Assembly: GCA_050744165.1 (NCBI GenBank)
Contig: JBOGGN010000478.1
Span: 1 to 30,636, forward strand
DNA from: JBOGGN01 sp050744165
GTDB lineage: Bacteria; Actinomycetota; Acidimicrobiia; Acidimicrobiales; Palsa-688
Length of the DNA stretch: 30,636 nt
Reading direction: 5' to 3'
The translations under genes and the position numbers were made by a program. The notes below the pieces were generated by a model. That model had not been told where the DNA came from. It saw nothing but the letters and a program-made list of their open reading frames with translations, and did no database searches. Shown in pieces: positions 13,960 through 21,986 of the stretch. Every line of letters starts with the position of its first letter. The first letter of the stretch is position 1.

Positions 13960-14772
13960 TTAGGTGTCGGCACCCTCGTCAGATTGGGCATCGCTACCCT
14001 CGTCGGTCGCAACTTTGGCGTCCGAGCGCACCGACTCCGGGGCCGGTGCATCCTCGGCCAGTATCCGGTACAGCGCCCGCCGGGTATCGGTCAGCACCGC
14101 TGCCGCCTGGGCGAGTTGCTGCTCGTTGCCGGCGTGGATGACCTGCTTCATGGCGCCCACCACCTGGTGCATAAGCTGGGCGTAGTCGATCATCGGCTGG
14201 CCCACCGCGTTGGCCGCCTCCTCCCAGGGGACGCCCATCTCGGCGCGGTGTGACGACACGTAGGCCGTGCCGGCCTCCGTCAGCCGGTAGAGCCGCCCGA
14301 CATCCGCCGAGGCCGTGACCACCAGGCCCTCGTCCTCGAGTTGCTGCAGGACCGGGTACACCGACCCGGGACTGGGCCGCCAGGTGCCGCGACTGCGCTC
14401 GGCCAGTTCCTGGATGATTTGGTAGCCGTTGCGGGGCGCCTCTGAGAGCAGCAGGAGCACCGCGGCTCGCACGTCGCCCCGCCGGGCCCGGCCACCTCGG
14501 CCGCGTCCGCGCACGCCCCGCCCACCCCAGCCGCCGGGCCCACCAAAGGGGAATCCACCCCCGAAGCCGCCTGCGAAGGCCTGTCCGCCCCCGAAGCCGC
14601 CTGCGAAGGCCGGTCCGCCTCCGAGGCCCGGTCCGCTGCCGAAACGGCCTCCACGCCACCCCCGTTCACCTTCGTCACCGCCGCCATAGGCGCCGGCCAT
14701 TGCCGGTCGCGGCCCGCCAACGGCCCAGGGGGGTGGGCCTGCGTGCCAGTGTTCATGTTCGTTCGATCGCAT
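13960..14772 (-). CDS. PadR family regulator with Gly/Phe-rich N-terminal extension
   Basis: ATG at 14772 with AGGAGGTC upstream gives 270 residues. The first ~95 residues are low complexity, rich in Gly, Phe, Pro and Arg, with a ten-residue repeat (AFAGGFGGGQ-type, twice) and an RGRGRGGRARRGD stretch. The PadR winged helix follows: VRAAVLLLLSEAPRNGYQIIQELAERSRGTWRPSPGSVYPVLQQLEDEGLV, the GSVYPVLQQLE segment being the family hallmark. The C-terminal helical part for dimerisation ends in an acidic tail. A 26-bp dyad at 14794-14819 just upstream indicates autoregulation and possible control of the divergent crotonase. The N-terminal extension is longer than in most PadR proteins. Confidence 0.88.
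   Translation of the reverse strand: MRSNEHEHWHAGPPPWAVGGPRPAMAGAYGGGDEGERGWRGGRFGSGPGLGGGPAFAGGFGGGQAFAGGFGGGFPFGGPGGWGGRGVRGRGRGGRARRGDVRAAVLLLLSEAPRNGYQIIQELAERSRGTWRPSPGSVYPVLQQLEDEGLVVTASADVGRLYRLTEAGTAYVSSHRAEMGVPWEEAANAVGQPMIDYAQLMHQVVGAMKQVIHAGNEQQLAQAAAVLTDTRRALYRILAEDAPAPESVRSDAKVATDEGSDAQSDEGADT
14558..14617. repeat. 30-bp tandem duplication in padR
   Basis: The segment containing CCGAAGCCGCCTGCGAAGGC occurs at 14561-14580 and again at 14591-14610, a 30-bp period. It encodes the ten-residue Gly/Phe/Ala repeat of the PadR N-terminal extension. Confidence 0.75.
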
Positions 14773-14793
14773 TTGTTGTGACCTCCTTTCCGT

Positions 14794-14819
14794 AACACTA
14801 ACGATACATCGGTAGTGTT
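14794..14819. promoter_or_regulatory. 26-bp near-perfect palindrome upstream of padR
   Basis: AACACTAACGAT (14794-14805) and ATCGGTAGTGTT (14808-14819) are inverted repeats with one mismatch in twelve and a 2-bp centre. The dyad lies between padR (start 14772) and the crotonase gene (start 14872), as expected for a PadR dimer site acting on both promoters. Confidence 0.7.
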
Positions 14820-14871
14820 CTTCTGGCAACGAAAATTTCGTGCCGTCTCAGCCCGGGCCACAATCAACGCC

Positions 14872-15669
14872 ATGGGTTCTGTCGCAATCGAGGACCACGG
14901 TGCGGTGCAGGTTGTCACCATCGTTCGCCCAGAGCGCCGCAACGCAGTCGACCGCGCCCCCGCCGAGCTGCTTGCCGAGGCCTTCCGCGCCTTCGACGCC
15001 GACGACGGGGCGTCTGTCGCAGTCCTCACCGGCGCCGGGGGCACGTTCTGTGCCGGCGCCGACCTCACCGCGTTGGCCGAAGGCGGCTCACGCACAGCCA
15101 ACCGCGTCGGCGGGGACGGCGACGGTCCCATGGGTCCGACCCGGCTGCGCCTCAACAAGCCGGTGATCGCGGCCATCGAGGGCCACGCGGTCGCCGGCGG
15201 GTTAGAACTGGCTCTGTGGTGCGACCTGCGGGTGGCCGCGGCCGACTCCGTCCTAGGCGTCTTCTGCCGACGTTTCGGCGTGCCGTTGATTGACCTGGGC
15301 ACCATCCGCCTGCCTCGGCTCATCGGCCACAGCCGGGCTATGGACCTCATCCTGACGGGCCGGGCGGTGGGTGGCGAGGAGGCGATGGCCATGGGCCTGG
15401 TCAACCGATTGGCGCCGCCGGGGGAGGCCCTCCCTGTTGGCTTGGCGCTGGCCGAGCAGCTGGCCGCGCTGCCACAGGTCTGCCTACGCCACGACCGCTT
15501 GTCAGCGATCGAGCAATGGGACATCGACGAGGCCGCCGCCATCGCCAACGAACTGCGCCACGGCCGGGCGTCGCTCGCCAGTGGTGAGGCACTGGCCGGC
15601 GCCCGGACATTCTCTTCGGGGGCGGGTCGCCACGGTGCAGCAGTAAGGCCGCCTGCGACCGCTTCGTGA
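14872..15669 (+). CDS. Enoyl-CoA hydratase/isomerase (crotonase) family protein
   Basis: A 265-residue crotonase-fold protein. The oxyanion-hole loops are present: GTFCAGADL (57-65) and EGHAVAGGLELALWCDLRVA (103-122). By eye, the two acid residues of classical enoyl-CoA hydratase are not kept: the position in FGVPLIDLGT that is Glu144 in rat hydratase reads Leu139, and the Glu164 position reads Asp in AMDLILTG. The reaction may therefore be an isomerase, hydrolase or other CoA-ester conversion. ATG 14872 was chosen because homology begins there; no good Shine-Dalgarno is seen. Its stop abuts the convergent glgA stop. Confidence 0.85.
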   Translation: MGSVAIEDHGAVQVVTIVRPERRNAVDRAPAELLAEAFRAFDADDGASVAVLTGAGGTFCAGADLTALAEGGSRTANRVGGDGDGPMGPTRLRLNKPVIAAIEGHAVAGGLELALWCDLRVAAADSVLGVFCRRFGVPLIDLGTIRLPRLIGHSRAMDLILTGRAVGGEEAMAMGLVNRLAPPGEALPVGLALAEQLAALPQVCLRHDRLSAIEQWDIDEAAAIANELRHGRASLASGEALAGARTFSSGAGRHGAAVRPPATAS

Positions 15670-16839
15670 TCAGGCGTTAGTGCCCAGCACCCGCCGGTAG
15701 AGGGCGACCGTCTGATCCGCGATCACCGGCCACGCGAACCGCTCCAGCACCCGTTGGCGCCCCGCCCCGGCGAATCGCTTTGCCATCTTTGCGTCGCCGA
15801 GGACCATGTTGATCGTCTCCGCGAGCCGCCGCTCGAAGTCGGTTCCCGGGGCCACGAGGAGGCCCGTCTCGCCGTCGACCACGATCTCGGGGATGCCACC
15901 CGTCGCGGTGGCAACCACCGGGGCGCCACAGGCCATCGCTTCGATGTTGACCAGCCCGAACGGCTCGTAGCGCGACGGGCAGACGAACACTGAGGCATGG
16001 CTCAGGATCTGGACCGCCGCCGAACGGGGCAGGGCCTCCTCGATCCAGAGGACTCCTGAGCGGGTGGCCTGGAGCTCACGAACCGCCGAGGAGACCAGGG
16101 CCTCGATCTCGGGGGTGTCGGGCGAGGCGGCGCAGAGCACGAGCTGGGCTTCGGGGTCGACCCACCGGGCCGCGTCCAGCAGCTCCAGGATGCCCTTCTG
16201 CTCAGTGATCCGGCCTAGGAACACCACCGACGGCCGGCCAGGATCGATCCCCCGGGCGGTGAGCTGGGCGGTCTCCGGGTCGGGCCAGTACTGCGCCGGG
16301 TCGACCCCGTTGTAGATGACCTGCACCCGGTCGGCGTCGACCGGGTAGGTCGCCAGGACGTCGCGGCGCATCCCCTCCGACACCGCGATCACGGCGTCGG
16401 CCTCGAGGATCGACGTGCGCTCGCAGTAGAGCGAGATCCCGTAGCCGCCACCCAGCTGCTGGCGCTTCCAGGGTCGCAGTGGCTCCAGGGAGTGGGTCGT
16501 CATGACGTGGGGGATGTCATGCAGCAGCTTCGCCAGGTGGCCCCCGAGGTTGGCGTACCAGGTGTGGCTGTGGGCGATGTCGGCGCCGGCAATCCCCTGG
16601 GCCATCAGCAGGTCGACCGATACCGCCTGCAGCGCCGGAGCACCGGCCCCCCGCGCCAGTGCGTCCCATGGCCGGTACGTACCCGCCACCAATGGCGAGG
16701 GCCGGGGCGCCCCGAAGCAGTGAACCGCCACCTCGATGTCGTCCCGGGCGGACAGCTGTGCCGCCAGGTTCTCGACATGGACGCCGGCCCCGCCGTAGAC
16801 CTCGGGTGGAAACTCCCGAGTGAGCACGGCGACCTTCAC
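15670..16839 (-). CDS. glgA: Glycogen synthase / ADP-glucose-dependent alpha-glucan synthase, actinobacterial GT4 type
   Basis: A GT4 (GT-B fold) enzyme of 389 residues, the length of the actinobacterial form related to mycobacterial Rv1212c (GlgM), which uses ADP-glucose to build alpha-1,4-glucan or maltose-1-phosphate. The N-terminal domain begins KVAVLTREFPPEVYGGAGVHVENLA. The C-terminal domain has VVFLGRITEQKGI and SRYEPFGLVNIEAMACGAPVVATATGGIPEIV, the nucleotide-sugar site with its conserved Glu residues. It lies 72 bp downstream of glgC, which supplies ADP-glucose. Whether the acceptor is glycogen or glucose-1-phosphate cannot be decided here. Confidence 0.92.
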   Translation of the reverse strand: MKVAVLTREFPPEVYGGAGVHVENLAAQLSARDDIEVAVHCFGAPRPSPLVAGTYRPWDALARGAGAPALQAVSVDLLMAQGIAGADIAHSHTWYANLGGHLAKLLHDIPHVMTTHSLEPLRPWKRQQLGGGYGISLYCERTSILEADAVIAVSEGMRRDVLATYPVDADRVQVIYNGVDPAQYWPDPETAQLTARGIDPGRPSVVFLGRITEQKGILELLDAARWVDPEAQLVLCAASPDTPEIEALVSSAVRELQATRSGVLWIEEALPRSAAVQILSHASVFVCPSRYEPFGLVNIEAMACGAPVVATATGGIPEIVVDGETGLLVAPGTDFERRLAETINMVLGDAKMAKRFAGAGRQRVLERFAWPVIADQTVALYRRVLGTNA

Positions 16840-16911
16840 GCCCCCATTCTGAGCCTACGGGCACGCGGCAGCGCCAGCGGCGCCCGACGTCAGGCCCCCT
16901 CCCGGCAGACG

Positions 16912-18144
16912 TCAGTCCGCCGGAATCCGCTGCCCCTTCCCGATGACGACGACGCCTCCATCCGACACCGTGAACCGGGCCCGGTCCTGACGGGCGTCGA
17001 CCCCGATGCGAGCCCCCGGGGGCACCAGCACGTTCTTGTAGATGATGGCGTTGCGCACCACCGCCCCCCGGGCCACCCGGACGTCGTCCATCAGTACCGA
17101 CCCCTCGACCAACGCCTGGTGGTCCACGACAACGCCCGGCGAGATCACCGAGCGGCGCACCGTACCTCCCGAAATGATGACCCCAGCCGACACGATGGAA
17201 TCGAGCGCCTGGCCTGTGCCGTCGCTGCCTTCGAACACAAACTTGGCCGGAGGACGGGGCGGCCCCGCAGTGAAGATGGGCCATTGCTGGTTGTAGAGGT
17301 TGAAAATGGGGTGGACCGAGATCAGGTCCATGTGGGCGTCGTAGTAGGCGTCGAGCGTCCCTACGTCCCGCCAGTAGGCCCGGTCCCGGTCGGTGGCTCC
17401 GGGCACCTGGTTGCACTGGAAGTCGTAGACGTGGGCCTGCCCCGCGGCCACCAGTGCCGGGATGATGTCGCCCCCGATGTCGTGGCGCGACGTCGGGTCG
17501 GCGGCGTCGGCGGTCACCGCGTCGACCAGCGCCTGGGTGGTGAAGACGTAATTTCCCATCGAGGCGAAGACGCTCTCGGGGTCGTCCGCCAACCCCACCG
17601 CGTCGAGAGGCTTCTCCCTGAAGGCGTCGATGCGGGTCTTCGGGCCTCGGCCGGCGCCCGCCTCGATAACGCCGAAGCTGCTGGCCTGCGACCGCGGCAC
17701 CCGCACCCCGGCCACGGTCACCCCGGCCTTGGAGTCGATGTGCTGTTCCAGCATCTGGCGTGGGTCCATGCGGTAGATGTGATCGGCGCCGAACACTCCG
17801 ATGTAGTCGGGCCGTTCGTCGCCGATGATGTTGAGGTTCTGGTACACGGCGTCCGCCGAGCCGAGGAACCACCGCGGACCGCGGCGCATCTGCGCCGGTA
17901 CCGGCGTGACGTAGTCGCCCACCAACGTTGACAGCCGCCACGTCCGGGAGATGTGGAGATCGAGGCTGTGGCTCTTGTACTGAGTAAGCACGACAATGCG
18001 CATGTAGCCGCCGTTGGCCAGGTTGGACAACACGAAATCGATCATCCGGTAGTGCCCCCCGAAGGGCACCGCCGGCTTGGCCCGATCGGCCGTCAGGGGC
18101 GCCAACCGCTTTCCTTCGCCGCCAGCGAGCACCATGCACAACAC
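16912..18144 (-). CDS. glgC: Glucose-1-phosphate adenylyltransferase
   Basis: Makes ADP-glucose from ATP and glucose-1-phosphate, the committed step of bacterial glycogen synthesis. The nucleotidyltransferase signature is VLAGGEGKRLAPLTADRAKPAVPFGG (5-30); further family motifs are SNLANGGYMRIVVLTQYKSHSL, GSADAVYQNL and FGADHIYRMD. The C-terminal left-handed beta-helix is complete (VISPGVVVDHQALVEGSVLMDDV region). 410 residues is normal. GTG at 18144 is assigned as start, but homologues often carry a few more residues and no Shine-Dalgarno is visible, so the start is uncertain. It heads the glgC-glgA pair. Confidence 0.95.
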   Translation of the reverse strand: MLCMVLAGGEGKRLAPLTADRAKPAVPFGGHYRMIDFVLSNLANGGYMRIVVLTQYKSHSLDLHISRTWRLSTLVGDYVTPVPAQMRRGPRWFLGSADAVYQNLNIIGDERPDYIGVFGADHIYRMDPRQMLEQHIDSKAGVTVAGVRVPRSQASSFGVIEAGAGRGPKTRIDAFREKPLDAVGLADDPESVFASMGNYVFTTQALVDAVTADAADPTSRHDIGGDIIPALVAAGQAHVYDFQCNQVPGATDRDRAYWRDVGTLDAYYDAHMDLISVHPIFNLYNQQWPIFTAGPPRPPAKFVFEGSDGTGQALDSIVSAGVIISGGTVRRSVISPGVVVDHQALVEGSVLMDDVRVARGAVVRNAIIYKNVLVPPGARIGVDARQDRARFTVSDGGVVVIGKGQRIPAD

Positions 18145-18221
18145 CCGGGGAGTTACCAGGGCAGAGCCCCAGGCGGTCGCACGGCGACGAACCTACCCCC
18201 GAATGGGTCGCACCTCAGAAT

Positions 18222-18305
18222 CGGATGATCCTCTCAAATGGTCATCCGCATATTGGTCATCCGCAGTTGCGTGGCTCGGGACGATGCCAAGTGGTGTGTG
18301 TGTGT
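18222..18305. promoter_or_regulatory. TCATCCG repeat cluster and (GT)6 run upstream of glgC and the surface cluster
   Basis: TGGTCATCCGCA occurs at 18239-18250 and 18254-18265, a 15-bp period, and the core TCATCCG appears inverted at 18222-18228. A (GT)6 dinucleotide run covers 18294-18305. TTGACA at 18321-18326 is a -35 candidate for the rightward gene, without a convincing -10. The sites lie between divergent genes, so could serve either. Nothing else recognised in 18145-18380. Confidence 0.4.
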
Positions 18306-18380
18306 GCGGGTGGCAGGTAGTTGACAGGCCTTTCGCCGGTCGACGAAACTTCCGCTGTCTACTGATGTCTGGGGGGACGT

Positions 18381-18986
18381 ATGAGGTCCCGAACGGTTCG
18401 ATTGGCCTTGGTGCCGCTGGTGGCGGTCGCGGCTTGGGGCCTGCTGGTGGCGTCGACCGCGTTTGCCTGCATCCCGATCGCGGTCTTGCAGTTGACGCCT
18501 CCCGCGGTGGCGCCGGGCGGCACCGTCCACGCCCTGATCCTGGAGGTGTCAGGTTCCCAGGTGCCGCCGGTCACCTTTCACTTCAACGCGGTGGACGGGC
18601 CGGTTCTGGCGACGGTTCAGCCGGGCGACAATGACACCGAAGCGACGTTCACCATTCCGGCCAACACGCCGGGTGGCGACTACGTGATCTACGCCACCCA
18701 GCCGTTCCAGGAGTATCAGGAGGGGCAGTTCCCGACGTGGGGGATGCCGGCCAAGGCGTTGCTCCACGTCATTACAGGGAATTCGGCGGCGCCGATCTAT
18801 GGCGGTGACTCGGCGCTGCAGACCCAGGTTCGTCCGGCGGCCCTGGTGACCTCCGGCAAAGGCCACGTGAGCACCGCCACCGTCTTGATCATCGGCGGGA
18901 TAACGCTGGTCGTCGCTTTGGTGATCGTCTTGGGTGTCGTGGCGTTCAGCCGTAACCGGTCGTCGGCCCAGACGAGCGAAGCGTGA
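18381..18986 (+). CDS. Secreted, membrane-anchored Ig-like protein (paralogue A)
   Basis: A 201-residue protein with a signal peptide (RSRTVRLALVPLVAVAAWGLLVASTAFA, cleavage before Cys30), an extracellular beta-rich domain, and a C-terminal membrane helix (TATVLIIGGITLVVALVIVLGVVAFS) followed by a short cytoplasmic tail. The domain holds PVLATVQPGD, FTIPANTPGGDYVIYATQ and PTWGMPAKALLHV, segments shared with the protein at 21255, so the two are paralogues. GGGGGGAC precedes the ATG. Its stop overlaps the GTG of the Asp-box protein, indicating translational coupling. Function unknown. Confidence 0.75.
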   Translation: MRSRTVRLALVPLVAVAAWGLLVASTAFACIPIAVLQLTPPAVAPGGTVHALILEVSGSQVPPVTFHFNAVDGPVLATVQPGDNDTEATFTIPANTPGGDYVIYATQPFQEYQEGQFPTWGMPAKALLHVITGNSAAPIYGGDSALQTQVRPAALVTSGKGHVSTATVLIIGGITLVVALVIVLGVVAFSRNRSSAQTSEA

Positions 18987-20686
18987 GCCGCCGGACCTCG
19001 GGGTCGGTCGCCGACCGCGTGTTGTCCTTCCGCCGGCTCGGCGGCTTCGTGGGGGCCACCGTCATGATCGCCGCCGCGGCGGGAGCGCCTCTGGCTGTTT
19101 TCGCAAGCCCGGCTGCCGCCGCCAGCTCGAAGGTGAAGTATCCGCTGGTCACAGCCAACTCCGATGTCACCCACGACAATCCGAGCATCACGCGCCTCGA
19201 CAGCCTCCCCGCCATCACCGTCGACCCAACGAACCCAAACCGACTGTTCGTCGCCGAGGGTGACTTCCACGCCGCCACCTGTGAGGTCCATGTGTCCAAC
19301 GATGGCGGGGTCACATGGAAGCTCGCGCCCGGGCAGCTACTGCCGAAATCCCCGGGATTTGACCGCTGCACCCCAGACAGTGCCGGCCTCTCCTATCCCA
19401 TGGCGTGGGCCGCCAACGACACGCTCCTCACGGGCCTGATGGCCCTGCCGTTCGCGGCGTCGGTTCCGTTTACCGACTCCGCGCCGACCAGCCTCGTCCT
19501 GTCGCGCTCGACCGACTTCGGGGCCTCGTTCCAGAGCACCGTTGTCCGCGACAACCGTCCACCGCAGCCGAAGACGATGAACAACGAGGGTGCCTGGCAG
19601 CCGCACATCGCGGTTGACCCGGCCAACAAGAACGTGGTGTACGTCGCCTGGCAGCGGCGCAACGTTCCGATCCCCAACTTCGTCGACCCGTCCAATCCAC
19701 CCAACCCGGACTATGAGAGCCGGCCCGCCGTCGCGGTGTCCACCGACGGCGGCAAGACATTCGGCCCTCCCATCGACCTCTTGTATGGCCAGGGCGACCT
19801 CTCGAACATTCCGTCTCTGGGCCACGAGGCGCTGCCCACCCGGCGGGGTCCGACCATCTCGGTGGCCCCCGACGGCACGTTCTTTGCTATTGACACCCAG
19901 GCGGGGCGCCCGGAAGACGGGCCGACGGCCCCGGCGTCCCAGACGCTCTACACCGTGTTGTCCGTGTCGTCGGACCAGGGCAAGACCTTCCAGCACTACA
20001 ACGTCCAGACGAACACCGACGGCACCGACTACCCCGAGCTCGCCGTCGCCGCAAACCCGAACGGCAAGGGCTACACGTTGGTGCTGGTGTACGAGGACTA
20101 CAGCGACGGTGTCGCGGGCCAGCAGCAGGTGCACGACGTCTTCGTACGGACCTCTACCGATGGCGGTAAGACGTGGACCCCCCGCCACCGCCTGACCGAC
20201 GACCCCCTCACTGACTACGCCAACAAGTTCGACCCCAACGTGTCGGTCGCACCCGACGGCCGGATCGATGTCGCGTGGTATGACTTCCGCAACGACGACG
20301 GGCCCCTGTTGGTCGACGTCTACGCCACCTATTCCACCGACGGCGGCAAGACGTGGGCGCCCAACATCCGGGTGACCGACCGGGCCGCCGACCGCCGGCC
20401 CGGGTTCTTCGTCGACGGCGGCGCGGTTCGCGGGCCGGTGGGTATCACCTCGGACAACGACGCCGCCCACTTCGCGTGGGAGGACACCAGGAACGCCACC
20501 GACGCGCTTCCGGTTCAGGACATTTACGCCGGGTCGATCCAGTTCCGGGCACTGCCGGCGCCAAGCAACAACAACACCCTGGTCAAGGTGGGTGCCGTCG
20601 GGGGCGGCCTCGTCGCCACCGCGTTGGTACTGCTCGTGGCGACCGTGGTGGCCGGGCATCGCCCGCTGGGCGCCCCGCCGGGATGA
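18983..20686 (+). CDS. Secreted Asp-box (BNR/sialidase-like) beta-propeller, membrane-anchored
   Basis: A 567-residue exoprotein: signal peptide (about 16-47, ending AAAA), a propeller, and a C-terminal membrane helix (VGGGLVATALVLLVATVVAG). Six Asp-box motifs of the S-x-D-x-G-x-T/S-W/F type are seen, among them SNDGGVTWK, STDFGASFQ, STDGGKTFG, SSDQGKTFQ, STDGGKTWT and STDGGKTWA. Such propellers occur in sialidases but also in many non-enzymatic proteins; the sialidase Arg triad could not be confirmed, so no enzyme activity is assigned. GTG 18983 overlaps the previous stop (GTGA). It is probably displayed on the cell surface with its two paralogous neighbours. Confidence 0.82.
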   Translation: MSRRTSGSVADRVLSFRRLGGFVGATVMIAAAAGAPLAVFASPAAAASSKVKYPLVTANSDVTHDNPSITRLDSLPAITVDPTNPNRLFVAEGDFHAATCEVHVSNDGGVTWKLAPGQLLPKSPGFDRCTPDSAGLSYPMAWAANDTLLTGLMALPFAASVPFTDSAPTSLVLSRSTDFGASFQSTVVRDNRPPQPKTMNNEGAWQPHIAVDPANKNVVYVAWQRRNVPIPNFVDPSNPPNPDYESRPAVAVSTDGGKTFGPPIDLLYGQGDLSNIPSLGHEALPTRRGPTISVAPDGTFFAIDTQAGRPEDGPTAPASQTLYTVLSVSSDQGKTFQHYNVQTNTDGTDYPELAVAANPNGKGYTLVLVYEDYSDGVAGQQQVHDVFVRTSTDGGKTWTPRHRLTDDPLTDYANKFDPNVSVAPDGRIDVAWYDFRNDDGPLLVDVYATYSTDGGKTWAPNIRVTDRAADRRPGFFVDGGAVRGPVGITSDNDAAHFAWEDTRNATDALPVQDIYAGSIQFRALPAPSNNNTLVKVGAVGGGLVATALVLLVATVVAGHRPLGAPPG

Positions 20687-20704
20687 GGACCTAAGGGAGG
20701 TTCG

Positions 20705-21163
20705 GTGCGCAAACGGTTGTTGGTGGTCGGGGCTGTAGTGCTGGCCTTGGTCCTTGGGGTTGGGACCGCCTCGTTCTTTGCGCTGCGCGGTAGCTCGGGG
20801 TCAGCTTCGGCTCACCCCGACGCCTACGGGGTGACCAGCGACAATGTGGCGGCGGTGCGAAAGCTCATCGCCCACGGAGCCTTAGTCCTCGACGTGCGAA
20901 GCCCGACCGCCTTCGACGCGGGCAAGTTGGCGGGCTCGATCAACATCCCACTGGCGCAGATAGCGGCCCGCCACGGCGAGCTCTCCAAGAACCGCACCAT
21001 CGTGGCCGTCTGCCATATCGGCAGCTTGTCCTACAAGGCTGCCTACGAGTTGGACCACATGGGCTACCACGCGGTCAACCTGGCGGGGGGCCTCAAGGCG
21101 TGGGTTGCGGCCGGCTACCCCGTCGTGACCTCCAGCGGCGCCCCTGGGCAAGTCTTGCAATGA
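20705..21163 (+). CDS. Membrane-anchored rhodanese-like protein
   Basis: A 152-residue protein with an N-terminal membrane anchor (LLVVGAVVLALVLGVGTASFFAL) and one rhodanese domain outside the membrane. The domain has LVLDVRSPTAFDAGKLAGSINIPL and the active-site loop VCHIGSLSYKAA with Cys103, followed by LAGGLKAWVAAGYPV. Rhodaneses bind a persulfide on this Cys and transfer sulfur; extracytoplasmic forms may act in thiol or sulfur chemistry at the envelope. GGGAGG lies 6 nt before the GTG. It sits 18 bp after the Asp-box gene in the same direction, so it probably belongs to one transcription unit with it. Confidence 0.88.
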   Translation: MRKRLLVVGAVVLALVLGVGTASFFALRGSSGSASAHPDAYGVTSDNVAAVRKLIAHGALVLDVRSPTAFDAGKLAGSINIPLAQIAARHGELSKNRTIVAVCHIGSLSYKAAYELDHMGYHAVNLAGGLKAWVAAGYPVVTSSGAPGQVLQ

Positions 21164-21182
21164 TGCGCATAGCAGACAGCCA

Positions 21183-21210
21183 TTGACTATGTCAACTGTC
21201 CCGATATATG
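21183..21210 (+). promoter_or_regulatory. Promoter with palindromic -35 before paralogue B
   Basis: TTGACT (21183-21188) and TATATG (21205-21210) are 16 bp apart. The -35 is embedded in the perfect palindrome TTGAC-TAT-GTCAA (21183-21195), which could bind a regulator. The gene would have a leader of about 40 nt with GGAGG near its end. It shows that the last gene of the cluster can be expressed on its own. Confidence 0.55.
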
Positions 21211-21254
21211 CTCAAGCGTCCGGTGTGGACGCGCACGCGTGGAGGAACAGACCG

Positions 21255-21851
21255 ATGAACAAGAAGGTTCGATTGGGACGGCTGACAGCGTTGGGAGGGT
21301 TACTGGCGATGGGTGTTTTGCTCGCCGCGGCGTCGACGGCCTTCGCGTGCACCAACCTGGCAGAGCTGGAAGTCGGGCCCACGTCGGGCCCGGCGGGGAC
21401 GCAGGTGAAGGTGACCGGATCGGCTTTCGCCAATGTCCCCGGCAACACGGCTGTCGCCCTCCACTGGGGTAGCGCGAACGGCCCGGTGCTGGCGACGCTG
21501 ACGCCCGACGACTCGGGCGCCATTGGCCCGGCGACCGTCACCATCCCTGCCGGTGCCACGCCCGGCCAATACGTCATCGTTGCCAGCCAGACCGAAGTCG
21601 ACAACGGGCAGACCCCGTGGGGGCTGCCTGCACGCACCAGTTTCATCGTAAGCGGGGCCGGTCAGTCGGGATCCGCAGCGCGCAACGCCGCCGTCGGGTC
21701 GGTGTCCTCGTCTTCGGGCGCCAGCGGCAGCTTGATCGCCTTGACCGTCGCCCTAGGGATCGGCGGCCTGGCCCTGTTCGGCTTGGGTGCCGCCACCTTC
21801 GTGAGCACCATGCGCCGTCGGCCCGTCCCCGGCCGGGTTCGCAGCGAATAG
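21255..21851 (+). CDS. Secreted, membrane-anchored Ig-like protein (paralogue B)
   Basis: ATG 21255 with GGAGG about 10 nt upstream gives 198 residues. The layout matches paralogue A at 18381: a signal peptide ending STAFA before Cys, a domain beginning LEVGPTSGPAGTQVKVTGSAF (an IPT/TIG-like Ig start), shared segments PVLATLTPDD, VTIPAGATPGQYVIVASQ and TPWGLPARTSFIV, a Ser/Gly linker, a membrane helix (SLIALTVALGIGGLALFGLGAATFV) and an Arg-rich tail. The tail after the membrane segment and lack of LPxTG exclude sortase anchoring. Function unknown. Confidence 0.75.
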   Translation: MNKKVRLGRLTALGGLLAMGVLLAAASTAFACTNLAELEVGPTSGPAGTQVKVTGSAFANVPGNTAVALHWGSANGPVLATLTPDDSGAIGPATVTIPAGATPGQYVIVASQTEVDNGQTPWGLPARTSFIVSGAGQSGSAARNAAVGSVSSSSGASGSLIALTVALGIGGLALFGLGAATFVSTMRRRPVPGRVRSE

Positions 21852-21881
21852 TCAATACCTGATTTCCTGATCCTTTCGTTT

Positions 21882-21924
21882 ACGGTCGGCCGGTTCGCCA
21901 CCAAATGGTGGGCCGGCCGACCGT
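21882..21924 (+). terminator. Strong hairpin terminator after the surface cluster
   Basis: ACGGTCGGCCGG (21882-21893) and CCGGCCGACCGT (21913-21924) form a perfect 12-bp stem, continued inside by CCACC/GGTGG (21898-21902 with 21907-21911) around an AAAT loop. It follows the paralogue B stop by 30 bp and faces the convergent lipoprotein gene, so it may end transcription from both sides. No T-run. Confidence 0.75.
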
Positions 21925-21986
21925 TCGCGTCTGACCGGGTGCCCCATCCTTGGGCCGCCGTTCGGTTGCAAGATGGGCCCTTGGGG

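Noticed and set aside
16517..18139. Long leftward frame overlapping glgC and glgA
   Set aside because: Low-complexity Arg/Gly/His translation typical of an out-of-phase frame in GC-rich DNA.
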